A DNA stretch of 64,000 nt from Salinivirga sp964413185 (GTDB lineage Bacteria; Bacteroidota; Bacteroidia; Bacteroidales; Salinivirgaceae): the NCBI GenBank assembly GCA_964413185.1, contig CAYPSX010000001.1, positions 1 through 64,000 on the forward strand, written 5' to 3'. This document shows, one piece after another, positions 44,663-53,774 of the stretch (within the stretch, counting starts at the first letter, position 1; the number at the start of each line of letters is the position of its first letter). A program made the translations under genes and the position numbers. The notes beneath the pieces were generated by a model. That model worked only from the letters and a program-made list of their open reading frames with translations. It was not told the DNA's origin and did not search any database.

Positions 44663-44869
44663 TTAATTTTCTACTTCAAAAGAAATTTTTGCATTTACTG
44701 CATAAGAAACAATTTTGTTGTTTTCAACATTTGCATTCATTTCTTTAATGTAAACCGATTTAATGTTTTTTACGGTTTTAGATGCTTGTTCTACTGCATT
44801 TTGCGTTGCTTCTGTAAATCCTTTATCAGATGCAGCAATAACTTCAATAACTTTAACCATTTTGTTCAT
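44663..44869 (-). CDS. Dodecin-family flavin-binding protein
   Basis: The 68-residue protein matches dodecin: VKVIEVIAASDKGFTEATQNAVEQASKTVKNIKSVYI, then a final beta-hairpin ending ISFEVEN. Dodecins form hollow dodecamers that store flavin. The tryptophan that stacks the flavin in archaeal and proteobacterial dodecin (an RW pair after the helix) is replaced by serine in NIKSVYI. Flavin binding may therefore be weak or different. Starting at the fourth residue (MVKVIE) is equally possible. It is a single gene with no informative neighbour. Confidence 0.85.
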   Translation of the reverse strand: MNKMVKVIEVIAASDKGFTEATQNAVEQASKTVKNIKSVYIKEMNANVENNKIVSYAVNAKISFEVEN

Positions 44870-45051
44870 AAGAATATTTTTTTGATTCTACAATTAATTA
44901 GTTTTGAATGTATTAATTAGACAAACCTAACTTCATTTTTGTTCAAAAAGATTTCCTGGTTCACACCCCAAAAAGCATCTAATAGAAAAGGTTTAGAAAA
45001 GCCCGGTAATCTTTAATGGTTTCAAAATTACAGGGCACTTATTAATTACGA

Positions 45052-45351
45052 TTATTCCACGGTGCACTTTCCAATGCATTCAATGATATTGCTCAACCGT
45101 TCGTGCTTCAAAAAATAATAAGTGTTTTTTCCTTCTCTTTTGGAACACAAAACGCCTTTATCTTTTAGTATTCCCAGGTGATGAGAAGTTGTTGATTGTT
45201 CGATCTGGAGTTTTTGATGGATTTCAGTAACGGTCATTTTTTTACCGTCTTCCAAAAAACTCAGAATAGCGATGCGCATAGGGTGAGCAATGGCTTTGAG
45301 CATGCTGGCAGCGCTTTCTAATTGGTCAATATTGAGTTCAGATACTTTCAT
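45052..45351 (-). CDS. ArsR-family metal- or thiol-responsive repressor
   Basis: From the ATG at 45351 the protein has 99 residues and begins MKVSELNIDQLESAASMLKAIAHPMR, the standard opening of ArsR/SmtB winged helix proteins. Upstream codons as far as 45435 are open but overlap the transporter gene and look non-coding. The recognition helix lies in QSTTSHHLGILKDKG. Cysteines lie in VLCSKREG and in the C-terminal IECIGKCTVE (C-x3-C); either could be a sensing site but no known metal-site pattern fits fully. It follows the AspT-type transporter gene on the same strand by 73 bp and has its own TATATTTG box (45381-45388, minus strand). Confidence 0.88.
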   Translation of the reverse strand: MKVSELNIDQLESAASMLKAIAHPMRIAILSFLEDGKKMTVTEIHQKLQIEQSTTSHHLGILKDKGVLCSKREGKNTYYFLKHERLSNIIECIGKCTVE

Positions 45352-45380
45352 GATGTGGATTTTTACATATTTATGATATG

Positions 45381-45388
45381 CAAATATA
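45381..45388 (-). promoter_or_regulatory. Promoter -7 box of the arsR-type gene
   Basis: TATATTTG on the minus strand matches TAnnTTTG, about 30 bp before the ATG at 45351. The AT-rich surroundings could hold an operator for the repressor itself, but no perfect palindrome is present. Confidence 0.45.
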
Positions 45389-45424
45389 TGAATATTTTTA
45401 GAGTTAACTATGGAATTTTTTATA

Positions 45425-47008
45425 TTACAGAACACATAAAATTTTTACCGTAATAATTAATAGTACCATTGCAATAGGATAAATGGTTGCATAAGCCACG
45501 TGCGGGGCATTGGTTTTGGTCATGGGATCGACGGCTGCTAGTGCCGGTGTACTGGTAACGGCTCCTGCAAGTGCGCCCAAAAATGATAAAATGTTCATTT
45601 TCAGCCAAAGACTGTCAACTAAAACAATAAAAATAAGCGGCAGGAGGGTAATGGTTACGCCGTATAAAAACAATTCAATGCCATATTGCCGGAAAGATTC
45701 TACAATATGGTTTCCGGCATTGGCACCTACTGCGACGAGAAAAAATATAAGCCCCAGTTGGCGCAACAATTGTGTTGCAGCTCCACTGAGCGTCCATACG
45801 AATGGCCCTGTTTTACCGGTTCTGCCCAAAAGTAAACCAATGAGCAAAACGCCGCCGGTTAACCCAAGGCTGAAAGCATAATCGCCGAGCGAAACGGAAA
45901 TATTCCCTAAAACATACCCAAGCACAACACCAATGGCAATTGGTAGAAAATCTGTATCGGAAAGGTCTTTGTTTGAATCGCCAAAAATGCGCACAATTGA
46001 GGGCATATCTGCAGTTTTGGCCGATACAATAATTTTATCGCCCATTTGCAATTTTACTTTCGAGTCGGGCACAATGTCTATTCCTGCACGGCGAATACGC
46101 GTAATAACTGCATTGTACGCCACAAGCATGTTTAGTTCCGGAATTGTGCGGTTTACAACTTCTTTATTGGTTACAAGAAGAGACCTGACCGCATGGTTTT
46201 TTTCTAGCTTGATTTCTTCCTGCGTTTCCGGCCCCAGGAATTGTTCTATTTTTTCTAAAGATTCAGCAGTTCCAACAGCTCTGATAATGTCGCCTAAATG
46301 CACAACTGTTTCGGCCTGTACAGTTGCAGGTTTTCCTTTGTGTTTTATTCGGCTAATCATGGCTCCGGTAATTTGCCTGATATTCAAATCGCGGATTATT
46401 TGCCCGTCGACATTTTCATTTTCTACCACAAAGTGTTTTTGGATGATGGCCGGGTGCTCCATTGCTTCTTCTTTTTGGAATTCTGTCTCGGCAGTTGCAA
46501 TATCTTTCTTCAATAATTTTGGGAGCAACCTCACAAAAACAATTACGCCAATTACGCCAAAGGGATAAGAGATAGTGTAGCCGATTGAAGCCATTGGCGA
46601 TCCGGTGATGTCAATGGCTGCGGCCAATCCGGGAGTACTCGACATGGCTCCGCTAAATAGTCCTACGGCAATATTTGAATCGACTCCGAAAAGAGCGATC
46701 AGCAACCAGGTTAGCAAACCGCCTGTGAACATCACACCGGCAGCCAGCAGGGCCAACCGCCGACCGTCTTTTTTAAAAGATGCAAAAAAACCAGGTCCGG
46801 CTTGTATGCCAATTGTGTATAGGAACAGCACCAAGCCAATGGTTTGAATGGTGCCGGGTACTTTCAGTCCATAGTGGCCAAAAATCAGTGCCACAAACAT
46901 CACGGCTGAAACGCCCAAACTTACGCCTTTTATGTTGATGCGTCCGAGTAAAAAACCGAGTGCAATAATGACGAAAATCAGGAAATTATCGTCTGTTAAA
47001 AAATCCAT
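45425..47008 (-). CDS. AspT/YidE-family transporter with two TrkA-C domains
   Basis: The 527-residue protein is built as two membrane halves (about 5-175 and 370-525), each of five to six spans, around a cytoplasmic middle with two TrkA-C/RCK-C domains (about 205-285 and 290-370). Their openings, such as GQIIRDLNIRQITGAMISRI and TIPELNMLVAYNAVITRI, are alike. Duplicated gating segments with GLFSGAMSSTPGLAAAI and LGALAGAVTSTPALAAV complete the aspartate:alanine exchanger signature. Transport of C4-dicarboxylate or amino-acid-like substrates by exchange is expected; the substrate is not fixed. The endonuclease I gene ends 4 bp downstream of its start, on the same strand. Confidence 0.88.
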   Translation of the reverse strand: MDFLTDDNFLIFVIIALGFLLGRINIKGVSLGVSAVMFVALIFGHYGLKVPGTIQTIGLVLFLYTIGIQAGPGFFASFKKDGRRLALLAAGVMFTGGLLTWLLIALFGVDSNIAVGLFSGAMSSTPGLAAAIDITGSPMASIGYTISYPFGVIGVIVFVRLLPKLLKKDIATAETEFQKEEAMEHPAIIQKHFVVENENVDGQIIRDLNIRQITGAMISRIKHKGKPATVQAETVVHLGDIIRAVGTAESLEKIEQFLGPETQEEIKLEKNHAVRSLLVTNKEVVNRTIPELNMLVAYNAVITRIRRAGIDIVPDSKVKLQMGDKIIVSAKTADMPSIVRIFGDSNKDLSDTDFLPIAIGVVLGYVLGNISVSLGDYAFSLGLTGGVLLIGLLLGRTGKTGPFVWTLSGAATQLLRQLGLIFFLVAVGANAGNHIVESFRQYGIELFLYGVTITLLPLIFIVLVDSLWLKMNILSFLGALAGAVTSTPALAAVDPMTKTNAPHVAYATIYPIAMVLLIITVKILCVL

Positions 47009-47012
47009 TGAT

Positions 47013-48359
47013 TTATTGTTTAATCAGTTTTTTGGTGAAAATGTTTTCGCGGTCAATCACTTTCAAAATATATGTGCCAGGGCTATAATCATGTCCAAAA
47101 ACAATTTGCGGTGAGTTTTCGGCAGGAATGTTTGTAACGCACTGTCCGGAAATATCATAGACCTTAACAATCGCTTGTGGACTTATAGCATTGGTAGTAC
47201 TAATAATGAAATTACCCTGTGCAGGGTTGGGAAATACGCTGAAATAGTTTTTGGAATCAACAATGCCATTTCCTTCCTCTACCGTAATCTGAAACGAGAA
47301 ATTCACTTCATCGTTTGTTCCGTCCTCTAGTATCGCTGCTAATGAGTATATCCCGGCATCGTTAAAATCAGGAGAAAACTCAATATTCACTGTTCCTGAT
47401 GCGGGTTCTGAAAAACTGATAAAATCAGCATTGCAAAAAATACATTCTATACTAAAGCTTACTGTGTTTAAATCATCATCGTTAAAGCTGATGGTATAAT
47501 TTTCGGTTTCGCCTTCAACCATGGTGAAATTATCGATAAAATCTTCAAAATAGGGGGGTGTATTAATGTTTCCCCAAATATCATCAACATATTCAGGGTG
47601 GTCAATAAACGGGTTTCGGTTATTTTGGATATCGTAAATAGCATTGTTCCGGTCTATTTCTTTTTGGCTCACCGGATCTTGTTCGTGCCATTTTTTAAGC
47701 AGTGCCACACCAACAGTTGTCAAATCTGCACCGTTGACAAGTTCGTTGGAGTCCCAGCCATTATCTTCATTGTAATAGCGCGTAACCATGTAAAAATAAT
47801 TGCGGGCAAAATCGCCTTTATAGGCATCGACAGGTTCAAAAACGGTTCCGCTCATATTGGAGAATGATGATTGCCCAACTTTGGAGCCGTTCAAAGATTC
47901 CCAGAAAGGGTCGCGCGTTTCGCCGTAAGGGTGATTGCTTCGTTGCCCATTGACGTAACCATCTGATGGTACAAGGTGAAACAGGTCTGTGTCCATCGGG
48001 TAGCCCTCGTTGAACCAGCTTTTTGGCCAGGAGTGTTCGCGATTGTAACAATCGCCTTCATTTTGGTAGTTTCCGCATTGGTCGGAGCCAAATGTGAATT
48101 CATACGGCGGAGTGCCACCCGGAACATCAGAGTACATGTCCCATACTTTGCCATTACTTTTTTTGTCTGTATCCTCAAAATGATACCAAAGGGAACTGTA
48201 CGATTGCGAATTATGATTGTCAATAATTTCGTGTAGCGCCTGGCGTAAAGTTGTGCCTGTATGGCCATCTGCATCATCATAATATCCTGATGGGATTTGT
48301 GAAAAAGCAGTGGTCGAAATAAAAATCAGTGCGAACAGTATGGTTTTATAAAAATACAT
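47013..48359 (-). CDS. Secreted endonuclease I family nuclease with T9SS sorting domain
   Basis: The 448-residue protein has a signal peptide (about 1-20), an endonuclease I domain (about 25-265) with NREHSWPKSWF (H109), DLFHLVPSDGYVNGQRSNHP and ARNYFYMVTRYY, then a beta-sandwich linker (about 270-360). It ends in a type A T9SS sorting domain (about 370-448: FSVFPNPAQGNF ... GTYILKVIDRENIFTKKLI). The enzyme should cut extracellular DNA non-specifically after export through type IX secretion. The ending GKLIKQ-like basic tail is normal for such domains. It abuts the transporter gene downstream. Confidence 0.92.
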   Translation of the reverse strand: MYFYKTILFALIFISTTAFSQIPSGYYDDADGHTGTTLRQALHEIIDNHNSQSYSSLWYHFEDTDKKSNGKVWDMYSDVPGGTPPYEFTFGSDQCGNYQNEGDCYNREHSWPKSWFNEGYPMDTDLFHLVPSDGYVNGQRSNHPYGETRDPFWESLNGSKVGQSSFSNMSGTVFEPVDAYKGDFARNYFYMVTRYYNEDNGWDSNELVNGADLTTVGVALLKKWHEQDPVSQKEIDRNNAIYDIQNNRNPFIDHPEYVDDIWGNINTPPYFEDFIDNFTMVEGETENYTISFNDDDLNTVSFSIECIFCNADFISFSEPASGTVNIEFSPDFNDAGIYSLAAILEDGTNDEVNFSFQITVEEGNGIVDSKNYFSVFPNPAQGNFIISTTNAISPQAIVKVYDISGQCVTNIPAENSPQIVFGHDYSPGTYILKVIDRENIFTKKLIKQ

Positions 48360-48449
48360 AAAATAGGTTTTCTAATTTGTTGCAAAGATAAAGTCTTTTG
48401 GTGTGCGGTATAAATATTAAGGAACAATTCTATTCCTAAAAACCGGAAA

Positions 48450-48475
48450 GCCGCACCAGCATAAGCCGGCACGGC
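48450..48475 (-). terminator. Hairpin after the first outer membrane receptor gene
   Basis: Stem GCCG/CGGC with inner CC/GG pairs (48450-48475) lies about 45 bp past the receptor stop at 48521 on the minus strand. It is followed by a modest T-rich stretch, so termination is likely but not strong. Confidence 0.45.
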
Positions 48476-48520
48476 ACCCAAAAACTTAACCCATGGAAGC
48501 TATAGCCTCAAAAGTTCGTC

Positions 48521-50902
48521 TTAAAACAAACCGTTGCCACCATCGCTTTCATATTCTGTGGATCGTTCTAATTTTTTAGGCTCTTGTCCCCATTTAAAAT
48601 TGTAAGAAAGGGTAACCATGAATAATTGGCTCACATCTACACGGCCTTCCTGATATGCATAATAATTAGTTCCTGTGCGCTCGGTAGCATCATATTTGAA
48701 TTTTTGGCTCATTGGATTGAAAACTGCTTTTACGCTGAAATTGTCTTTTATATCGGCATTTACACCAACTAAAAACAAAACATCTCGTGTTCTTACTAAT
48801 TTGTGGCCCAAACGCGGTCCCATGTACTGGGTTATGGCCATAAAGCTTATGTTTCGTTCTTTCCATGGTGTGAATATGGCTGATCCGTTGGCACTGGCAC
48901 TCCATAACGATTCAGAATAATTGTCTGAACCTCCGACTTTGACATTATAGATACGTCCGAACATATTAAGCCTGAACCAACGGAAAAAATTGACGGCAGA
49001 GGTTAATGATAATCCGTATTCTGTGCGTTCTCCAACGTTTTCTGGTTGTAATATCGTATATCCGGCTTCATTAATTGAATGTGACTGTTGAATACTGTTG
49101 GTCGTGTATTCGAAATAAGCTTTTGGTGCTATGTAGTTCGATTTAAAATTGATGGCGTATTGTAATTCTGCGCGGTTTATAAGTTGCGGATCCAAATCGG
49201 GATTACCGCTATTAATGGTAACGCTGTCGGTAAAGGTTTCAAACGGGTTCATCTGGTTTAAACTGGGGCGTGCTATGCGTCGGCGGGCGGTAAAGCGTAG
49301 CGATTGGCCTTTTTTAATTCCGTACATCAGGCTAAGTTGAGGAAGCCATTCCGTATACGTATTTGTCGCTTTCTGATCAATTCGATTGCGGGAATATATC
49401 ATTCGTATACCCGTATTCCACTGTAATTTTCCAAAAGCTCCGTTGCCGTTCACATAGGCTTCTTGTCTGAGTTCATTGTAAATAAAGTTACGATTTTGTC
49501 CGATTTCATTATTAAAATAGTTATCGTACCACTGGTAGTAACTCCAGTAACCGCCTTTTAGATTATAATTGCCGATTGGTACAGCGTAATCGTTGCGCCA
49601 TTCGACCATTTCGCGATGGTTTTCAATATCTTCGGAACGGTTTAAAATAAAAGGATTCGGTAAAAGGCTATCCAGGTAAGTGTATAAAAAACCATATTCG
49701 TTATTGGCATCTGATTTATACGTGTAGTAGTTTACCTGGCTGGTAAAATTGTGTCTTTTTCCTTTAAAATCGTGTTTATAATACAACGAGTTATACAAAC
49801 CCCGGCCAATCGATTTCATGTTGGTCAGTAAATCGTACTCAGCAACTAAATTATTGTTGAATTTTTGAATTCCGTGTTCATCAATATCATCCTGAAAGCT
49901 ACGATAAATATAGGAACTTCCATAATAGTTGATTGTGTTTTTTTCGTTAATGAAAACATCGAGGCCGTAATTCAAATTATTTCTTGTCCAGCTTGCATAG
50001 CCATCGCCTTCTTGTATCAAGTGAGTTTGATTTCCCGGTTCACCCACACGTGTTTCCTGTTTTGAAAAAGCTTTGTATGATTGGTAATTGAGGTTGTCTG
50101 ACAAATAAACCCGAAACTTTTCGCCACCATATTCCAGATTAGCGCGATGATTACTGGCAATTTTTTTCGGATCTGCCAACGTAAGGCTGATGCCACCGCG
50201 ACCTCCGGTTGGGCGTTTTTTTAGTACAATGTTGATAACAGCATCAATATCGGCATCGTACTCTACGCCCGGGTTGGTAATTACTTCAACTTTGTTAAAA
50301 TCTGCGGGGTTTAATTGTGCGATGAACTGTTGGTCGCGGGGAATATCATTTACCAGGTATAAAATATTTCCGGTTCCTTCGAGGGTGATATTATCCTGAA
50401 AATCGACACTAACACCGGGAATGTGTTTGAGTACATCTGTGCCGTTTTGCGATAACTTTTGTATTTTTTCATTAACCGTATAAACGGTGCGGTCTATTTC
50501 CTGTTTTCCTTTCAGGCGCTCTTCTTCTACAAGAATTTCGTTTAGTTTTTCTGCACTTGGCTCCAGTTTTATTTGTCCTATATCGCACGAACTGTTTTCC
50601 GGTGAAACCTCAACGGCAAGAGTACATTTCTGATATCCCAGATAGCTAACTTGTAGTTCGTACCTGGCAAAATCAACGTTTTCGAGCACAAAAGTACCTT
50701 GTTCACTTGAAATTCCGCCGGTAACAATATTATGCGTTTTCAGGTCAATTAAAGCTACATTTGCATAGGGGATTGGCTGGTTTGAATGCTGCTCAACAAT
50801 ACTTCCGTGAATTTTACCGGGTTTTTCGTTGGCGTAAATATTTGCACTGCAAAAAATGGCGAGCGCAAACATAATTGCAATTAAAAATTTTTGTGTGTTC
50901 AT
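48521..50902 (-). CDS. Outer membrane beta-barrel family receptor, first tandem copy
   Basis: The 793-residue protein has a signal peptide (about 1-24), a carboxypeptidase-like regulatory domain (about 30-110: IHGSIVEQHSNQPIPYANVALI), a plug domain (about 120-230: YTVNEKIQKLSQNGTDVLKH, NPGVEYDADIDAVINIVLKK) and a C-terminal barrel of the Bacteroidota OMP_b-brl_3 type. It ends with a serine- and glycine-rich tail. No SusD gene is adjacent, so a starch-utilisation-type pair is unlikely. Substrate is unknown. It has exactly the same length as the next copy and is separated from it by 309 bp. A 5' element like that of the second copy (AACCCTTAAAACCTAAACCC) precedes the ATG. Confidence 0.88.
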   Translation of the reverse strand: MNTQKFLIAIMFALAIFCSANIYANEKPGKIHGSIVEQHSNQPIPYANVALIDLKTHNIVTGGISSEQGTFVLENVDFARYELQVSYLGYQKCTLAVEVSPENSSCDIGQIKLEPSAEKLNEILVEEERLKGKQEIDRTVYTVNEKIQKLSQNGTDVLKHIPGVSVDFQDNITLEGTGNILYLVNDIPRDQQFIAQLNPADFNKVEVITNPGVEYDADIDAVINIVLKKRPTGGRGGISLTLADPKKIASNHRANLEYGGEKFRVYLSDNLNYQSYKAFSKQETRVGEPGNQTHLIQEGDGYASWTRNNLNYGLDVFINEKNTINYYGSSYIYRSFQDDIDEHGIQKFNNNLVAEYDLLTNMKSIGRGLYNSLYYKHDFKGKRHNFTSQVNYYTYKSDANNEYGFLYTYLDSLLPNPFILNRSEDIENHREMVEWRNDYAVPIGNYNLKGGYWSYYQWYDNYFNNEIGQNRNFIYNELRQEAYVNGNGAFGKLQWNTGIRMIYSRNRIDQKATNTYTEWLPQLSLMYGIKKGQSLRFTARRRIARPSLNQMNPFETFTDSVTINSGNPDLDPQLINRAELQYAINFKSNYIAPKAYFEYTTNSIQQSHSINEAGYTILQPENVGERTEYGLSLTSAVNFFRWFRLNMFGRIYNVKVGGSDNYSESLWSASANGSAIFTPWKERNISFMAITQYMGPRLGHKLVRTRDVLFLVGVNADIKDNFSVKAVFNPMSQKFKYDATERTGTNYYAYQEGRVDVSQLFMVTLSYNFKWGQEPKKLERSTEYESDGGNGLF

Positions 50903-51211
50903 GGGTTTAGGTTTTAAGGGTTTTTACCGAATTCCCGGGTCAGAAGAATTCAGATTTAAACGGGTTAATTATTTTCTATACTTTTTGTATAAACTTTTCA
51001 CACATCGTGCCACACGAGCTTATAGTGCTTATATTCAGTGCTTTGTAAATCCACAAGCAACTTTTTAGGTACTATAAGTGTTCCTTTTCGGACACACGGA
51101 GGATGTTTTGCACAAAAAAAGTAGAAAAAGGCCGCTCCGAATTGCTCCGGAAACGGCCCTCCCAAAATTAACCCTGCAACTTAAACGCCATATCCGCAAG
51201 AATACGGGCAT
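50903..51211. other. Intergenic region between the two receptors
   Basis: Nothing coding is visible. On the minus strand it contains the 5' leader of the first receptor, including the element AACCCTTAAAACCTAAACCC directly before its ATG, and the terminator of the second receptor (51125-51160). A possible promoter was not recognised. Confidence 0.5.
51125..51160 (-). terminator. Intrinsic terminator after the second receptor gene
   Basis: On the minus strand GGCCG ... CGGCC (51154-51158 and 51130-51134) with an inner CCG/CGG stem is followed by TTTTT. It lies about 53 bp past the stop at 51212. Confidence 0.75.
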
Positions 51212-53593
51212 TTACAAAGTGCCTCCTGTTCCATCTTGCTCGTAATCGGTAGAGCGATTAAGTTTTTTTGGTTTTTTGCCCCAACTGAATTTGTAAGAAA
51301 GTTCTGCAGCAAACAAGTAGGATAGATCAATTTCTCCCACATTTTTATAATAGTAATTATCATCGATTCGTTCTTGTGCCCCGTATGTAAAATGTCCGTT
51401 TATAGGTACAATAAAGGCAGATCCTTTCAGATTCTTGTAAATGGTAGCATCTACCCCGACAAAAAACAGCAAGTCTCGCGAATTTTTTTGTTTAAACTGC
51501 AACCTCGTTCCCTGATATTGAGCAGAGACCATAAAACCAATCTCCTTCTCACTCCAGGGCGAAACGATTATTGCGCCATTTGCCCGCCAACTGGCCAGCT
51601 CATCTGAATAATTATCGGGCCCTTTTACTTTTGTGTTGAATATGCTTGCGTTCATATTTATTTTTAGCCATTTAAAAGGGCTTAATGCGGTTGTGAGAGA
51701 CAGCCCATATTCATAACGTTCCCCAACATTTTCGGGTTGAATAATCGAAATGCCCTCATCGCTTATCCGGGAATTATTCTGCGCGCTGTTTGTTGTATAG
51801 TCAATATAAATTTTGGGGGCAATATAATTTGATTTTATATTGATGGCATATTGTAGTTCGGCCCGATTTAAAATTTGAGGCTCAAGCTTTGGGTTTCCCC
51901 GGTTGATGGTCAAGCTGTCTGTCATGGTTTCGAACGGATTGAGCTGATTCATTCCCGGTCGGTTTATTCTTCTGCGGGCAGAAAACTTTAACGAAGAGGT
52001 TTTAGATAATCCGTATTGCAAGCTCATTTGGGGTAACCATTCCAGATATTCATTGGTGGCCGATGAGTCGATGTTGCTGTGCGAATAAGCCAGTCGCAAA
52101 CCACCATTATAATTGAGTTTCCCGAATGAGCCGGCACCACTTAAGTAGCCTTCCTGCCGCAGTTCATTGAATTTAAAATCACGGTTGATATTTTGATCTG
52201 CCTGAAAGGTATTATTGTACCATTGATAATAACTCCAGTAACCAACCTTCATTTTAACATTTCCGATTACTTTAGAGAAATCGTTTTTCCATTGTACCAT
52301 ATTCCGGTTGTTATCAATATCTTCAAAACGTTTTACTTGCAGGGGTTCATCGAGTTCAGAATCAATAAAAGTATACGAATAATTATATTTATTATTATCG
52401 GTTGATTGATAGTTGTAATAATTCATCTGACTGGTGATAGTCATTTTCTTTTCTTTATCGTCATGTTTATAATAAAAAGAGTTATACAGTCCTCCGCCTT
52501 CTGATTCATTATCCATTTGCAAACTATATTCATCTGTCAGCATTCCATTTAATCGTTTTTGCCCATGTTGCAAATAATCAAGGTGGTTGCTTTGGTGTAA
52601 ATAATAGCTACCATACAAATTCACGGTATTTTTCTCATTAATAAAGATGTCGATGCCGTAACTGGTGTTATTGTTTAGCCATTGTGCTGTGCCCTTTCCT
52701 TCTTCATACAAAGAGACTTGATTACCGTTTGTGGTTAACCGTGTTTCGGTTGTTTGAAACGCATTAAAATTCTCAGCATGCAGCCGGTCTGAAAGAAACA
52801 CCCGGAATTTATTGTTACCATATTCAATACTGGCACGGTCGTTCATTACATATCCGTTGTGGCTGGGAGCTTGTACCGCAATAGCAGCTCGCCCGCCCCT
52901 TCGTTTTTTCTTTAACACAACATTGATAACAGCCTGAATATCCGCATCGTACTCAACTCCCGGATTTGTTACGACTTCAACTTTATTGATATCTTCAGGA
53001 TGAAGTTGCGCTATAAACTCTTTATCGCGTGTAACTCCGTCAACACGGTAAAGAATATTTCCGGTTCCTTCAAGCGTAATATTATCCTGAAAATCGACCG
53101 ACACGCCGGGAATGTACTTTAACAGGTCAATTCCGTCGGACGATGCATTTCTGACCTGATCATTCACATCATAAACGGTGCGGTCTACTTCCTGTTTTCC
53201 CTTTAAACGTTCCTCAGCTACAACAACCTCATCGAGCTGTTCTGCTGATGGTTCCAGCAAAATTTTTCCAACAGAAAGGGGGTTGTTTTTCTTTTTTAAC
53301 TGAATTTCTAACGTTTCCTTTTTATAGCCTAAATACGATATTTCAAGTTCATATTCGCCGTAAGGAACGCTTTTTAGGCTGAAATGTCCATTTTCATTGG
53401 TAATAATGCCGGCCACAATTTCTGTCGTTCCCTTTTGCACTAAAGCAATATTTGCGTATGCAACGGGTTCCTGACTTTTACTTTCTCTAACTTCTCCTTC
53501 TACTATGCCTGGTGCAGGATTGGCATTTGCGACTGCCGAATAAAAAAGACATAAAAAAGACAGTACCGTAAGTATTGTAGTTTTCGGTTTCAT
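51212..53593 (-). CDS. Outer membrane beta-barrel family receptor, second tandem copy
   Basis: This 793-residue paralogue of the preceding gene has the same domain order: signal peptide (about 1-24), carboxypeptidase-like regulatory domain (IVEGEVRESKSQEPVAYANI, about 30-110), plug with TVYDVNDQVRNASSDGIDLL and NPGVEYDADIQAVINVVLKK, and barrel. The first 300 residues look more alike than the barrel. The end, NRSTDYEQDGTGGTL, parallels the other copy. Two copies with identical length and aligned motifs point to a tandem duplication followed by divergence, perhaps for different ligands. The conserved leader AACCCTTAAAACCCAAACCC precedes the ATG. A radical SAM gene diverges upstream. Confidence 0.88.
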   Translation of the reverse strand: MKPKTTILTVLSFLCLFYSAVANANPAPGIVEGEVRESKSQEPVAYANIALVQKGTTEIVAGIITNENGHFSLKSVPYGEYELEISYLGYKKETLEIQLKKKNNPLSVGKILLEPSAEQLDEVVVAEERLKGKQEVDRTVYDVNDQVRNASSDGIDLLKYIPGVSVDFQDNITLEGTGNILYRVDGVTRDKEFIAQLHPEDINKVEVVTNPGVEYDADIQAVINVVLKKKRRGGRAAIAVQAPSHNGYVMNDRASIEYGNNKFRVFLSDRLHAENFNAFQTTETRLTTNGNQVSLYEEGKGTAQWLNNNTSYGIDIFINEKNTVNLYGSYYLHQSNHLDYLQHGQKRLNGMLTDEYSLQMDNESEGGGLYNSFYYKHDDKEKKMTITSQMNYYNYQSTDNNKYNYSYTFIDSELDEPLQVKRFEDIDNNRNMVQWKNDFSKVIGNVKMKVGYWSYYQWYNNTFQADQNINRDFKFNELRQEGYLSGAGSFGKLNYNGGLRLAYSHSNIDSSATNEYLEWLPQMSLQYGLSKTSSLKFSARRRINRPGMNQLNPFETMTDSLTINRGNPKLEPQILNRAELQYAINIKSNYIAPKIYIDYTTNSAQNNSRISDEGISIIQPENVGERYEYGLSLTTALSPFKWLKINMNASIFNTKVKGPDNYSDELASWRANGAIIVSPWSEKEIGFMVSAQYQGTRLQFKQKNSRDLLFFVGVDATIYKNLKGSAFIVPINGHFTYGAQERIDDNYYYKNVGEIDLSYLFAAELSYKFSWGKKPKKLNRSTDYEQDGTGGTL

Positions 53594-53774
53594 GGGTTTG
53601 GGTTTTAAGGGTTAATTAATGTAATCGGAAAATTCGGGTTAAAAATTTGCCGATTCTATTCTTATGACGATCGTTTTATTAGAATGTTACAGATTCATAA
53701 AAAATTTGGTTAGTTAAAAAAAAATTTGTTATTTCAGTTTTTTAAACAATGCTTAATTGATAATTAAAATTATC

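Noticed and set aside
44573..44920. 115-codon plus-strand frame opposite dodecin
   Set aside because: Dodecin on the minus strand has clear family motifs. The plus frame is rich in Phe, Asn and Cys, as a complement of an A-rich gene would be.
45352..45435. Longer ArsR start at 45435
   Set aside because: The extra 28 codons are Asn/Ile/His-rich, overlap the end of the transporter gene and precede a standard ArsR N-terminus at 45351.
48521..53593. SusC/SusD polysaccharide utilisation locus
   Set aside because: No SusD-like lipoprotein or glycoside hydrolase gene lies near either receptor.
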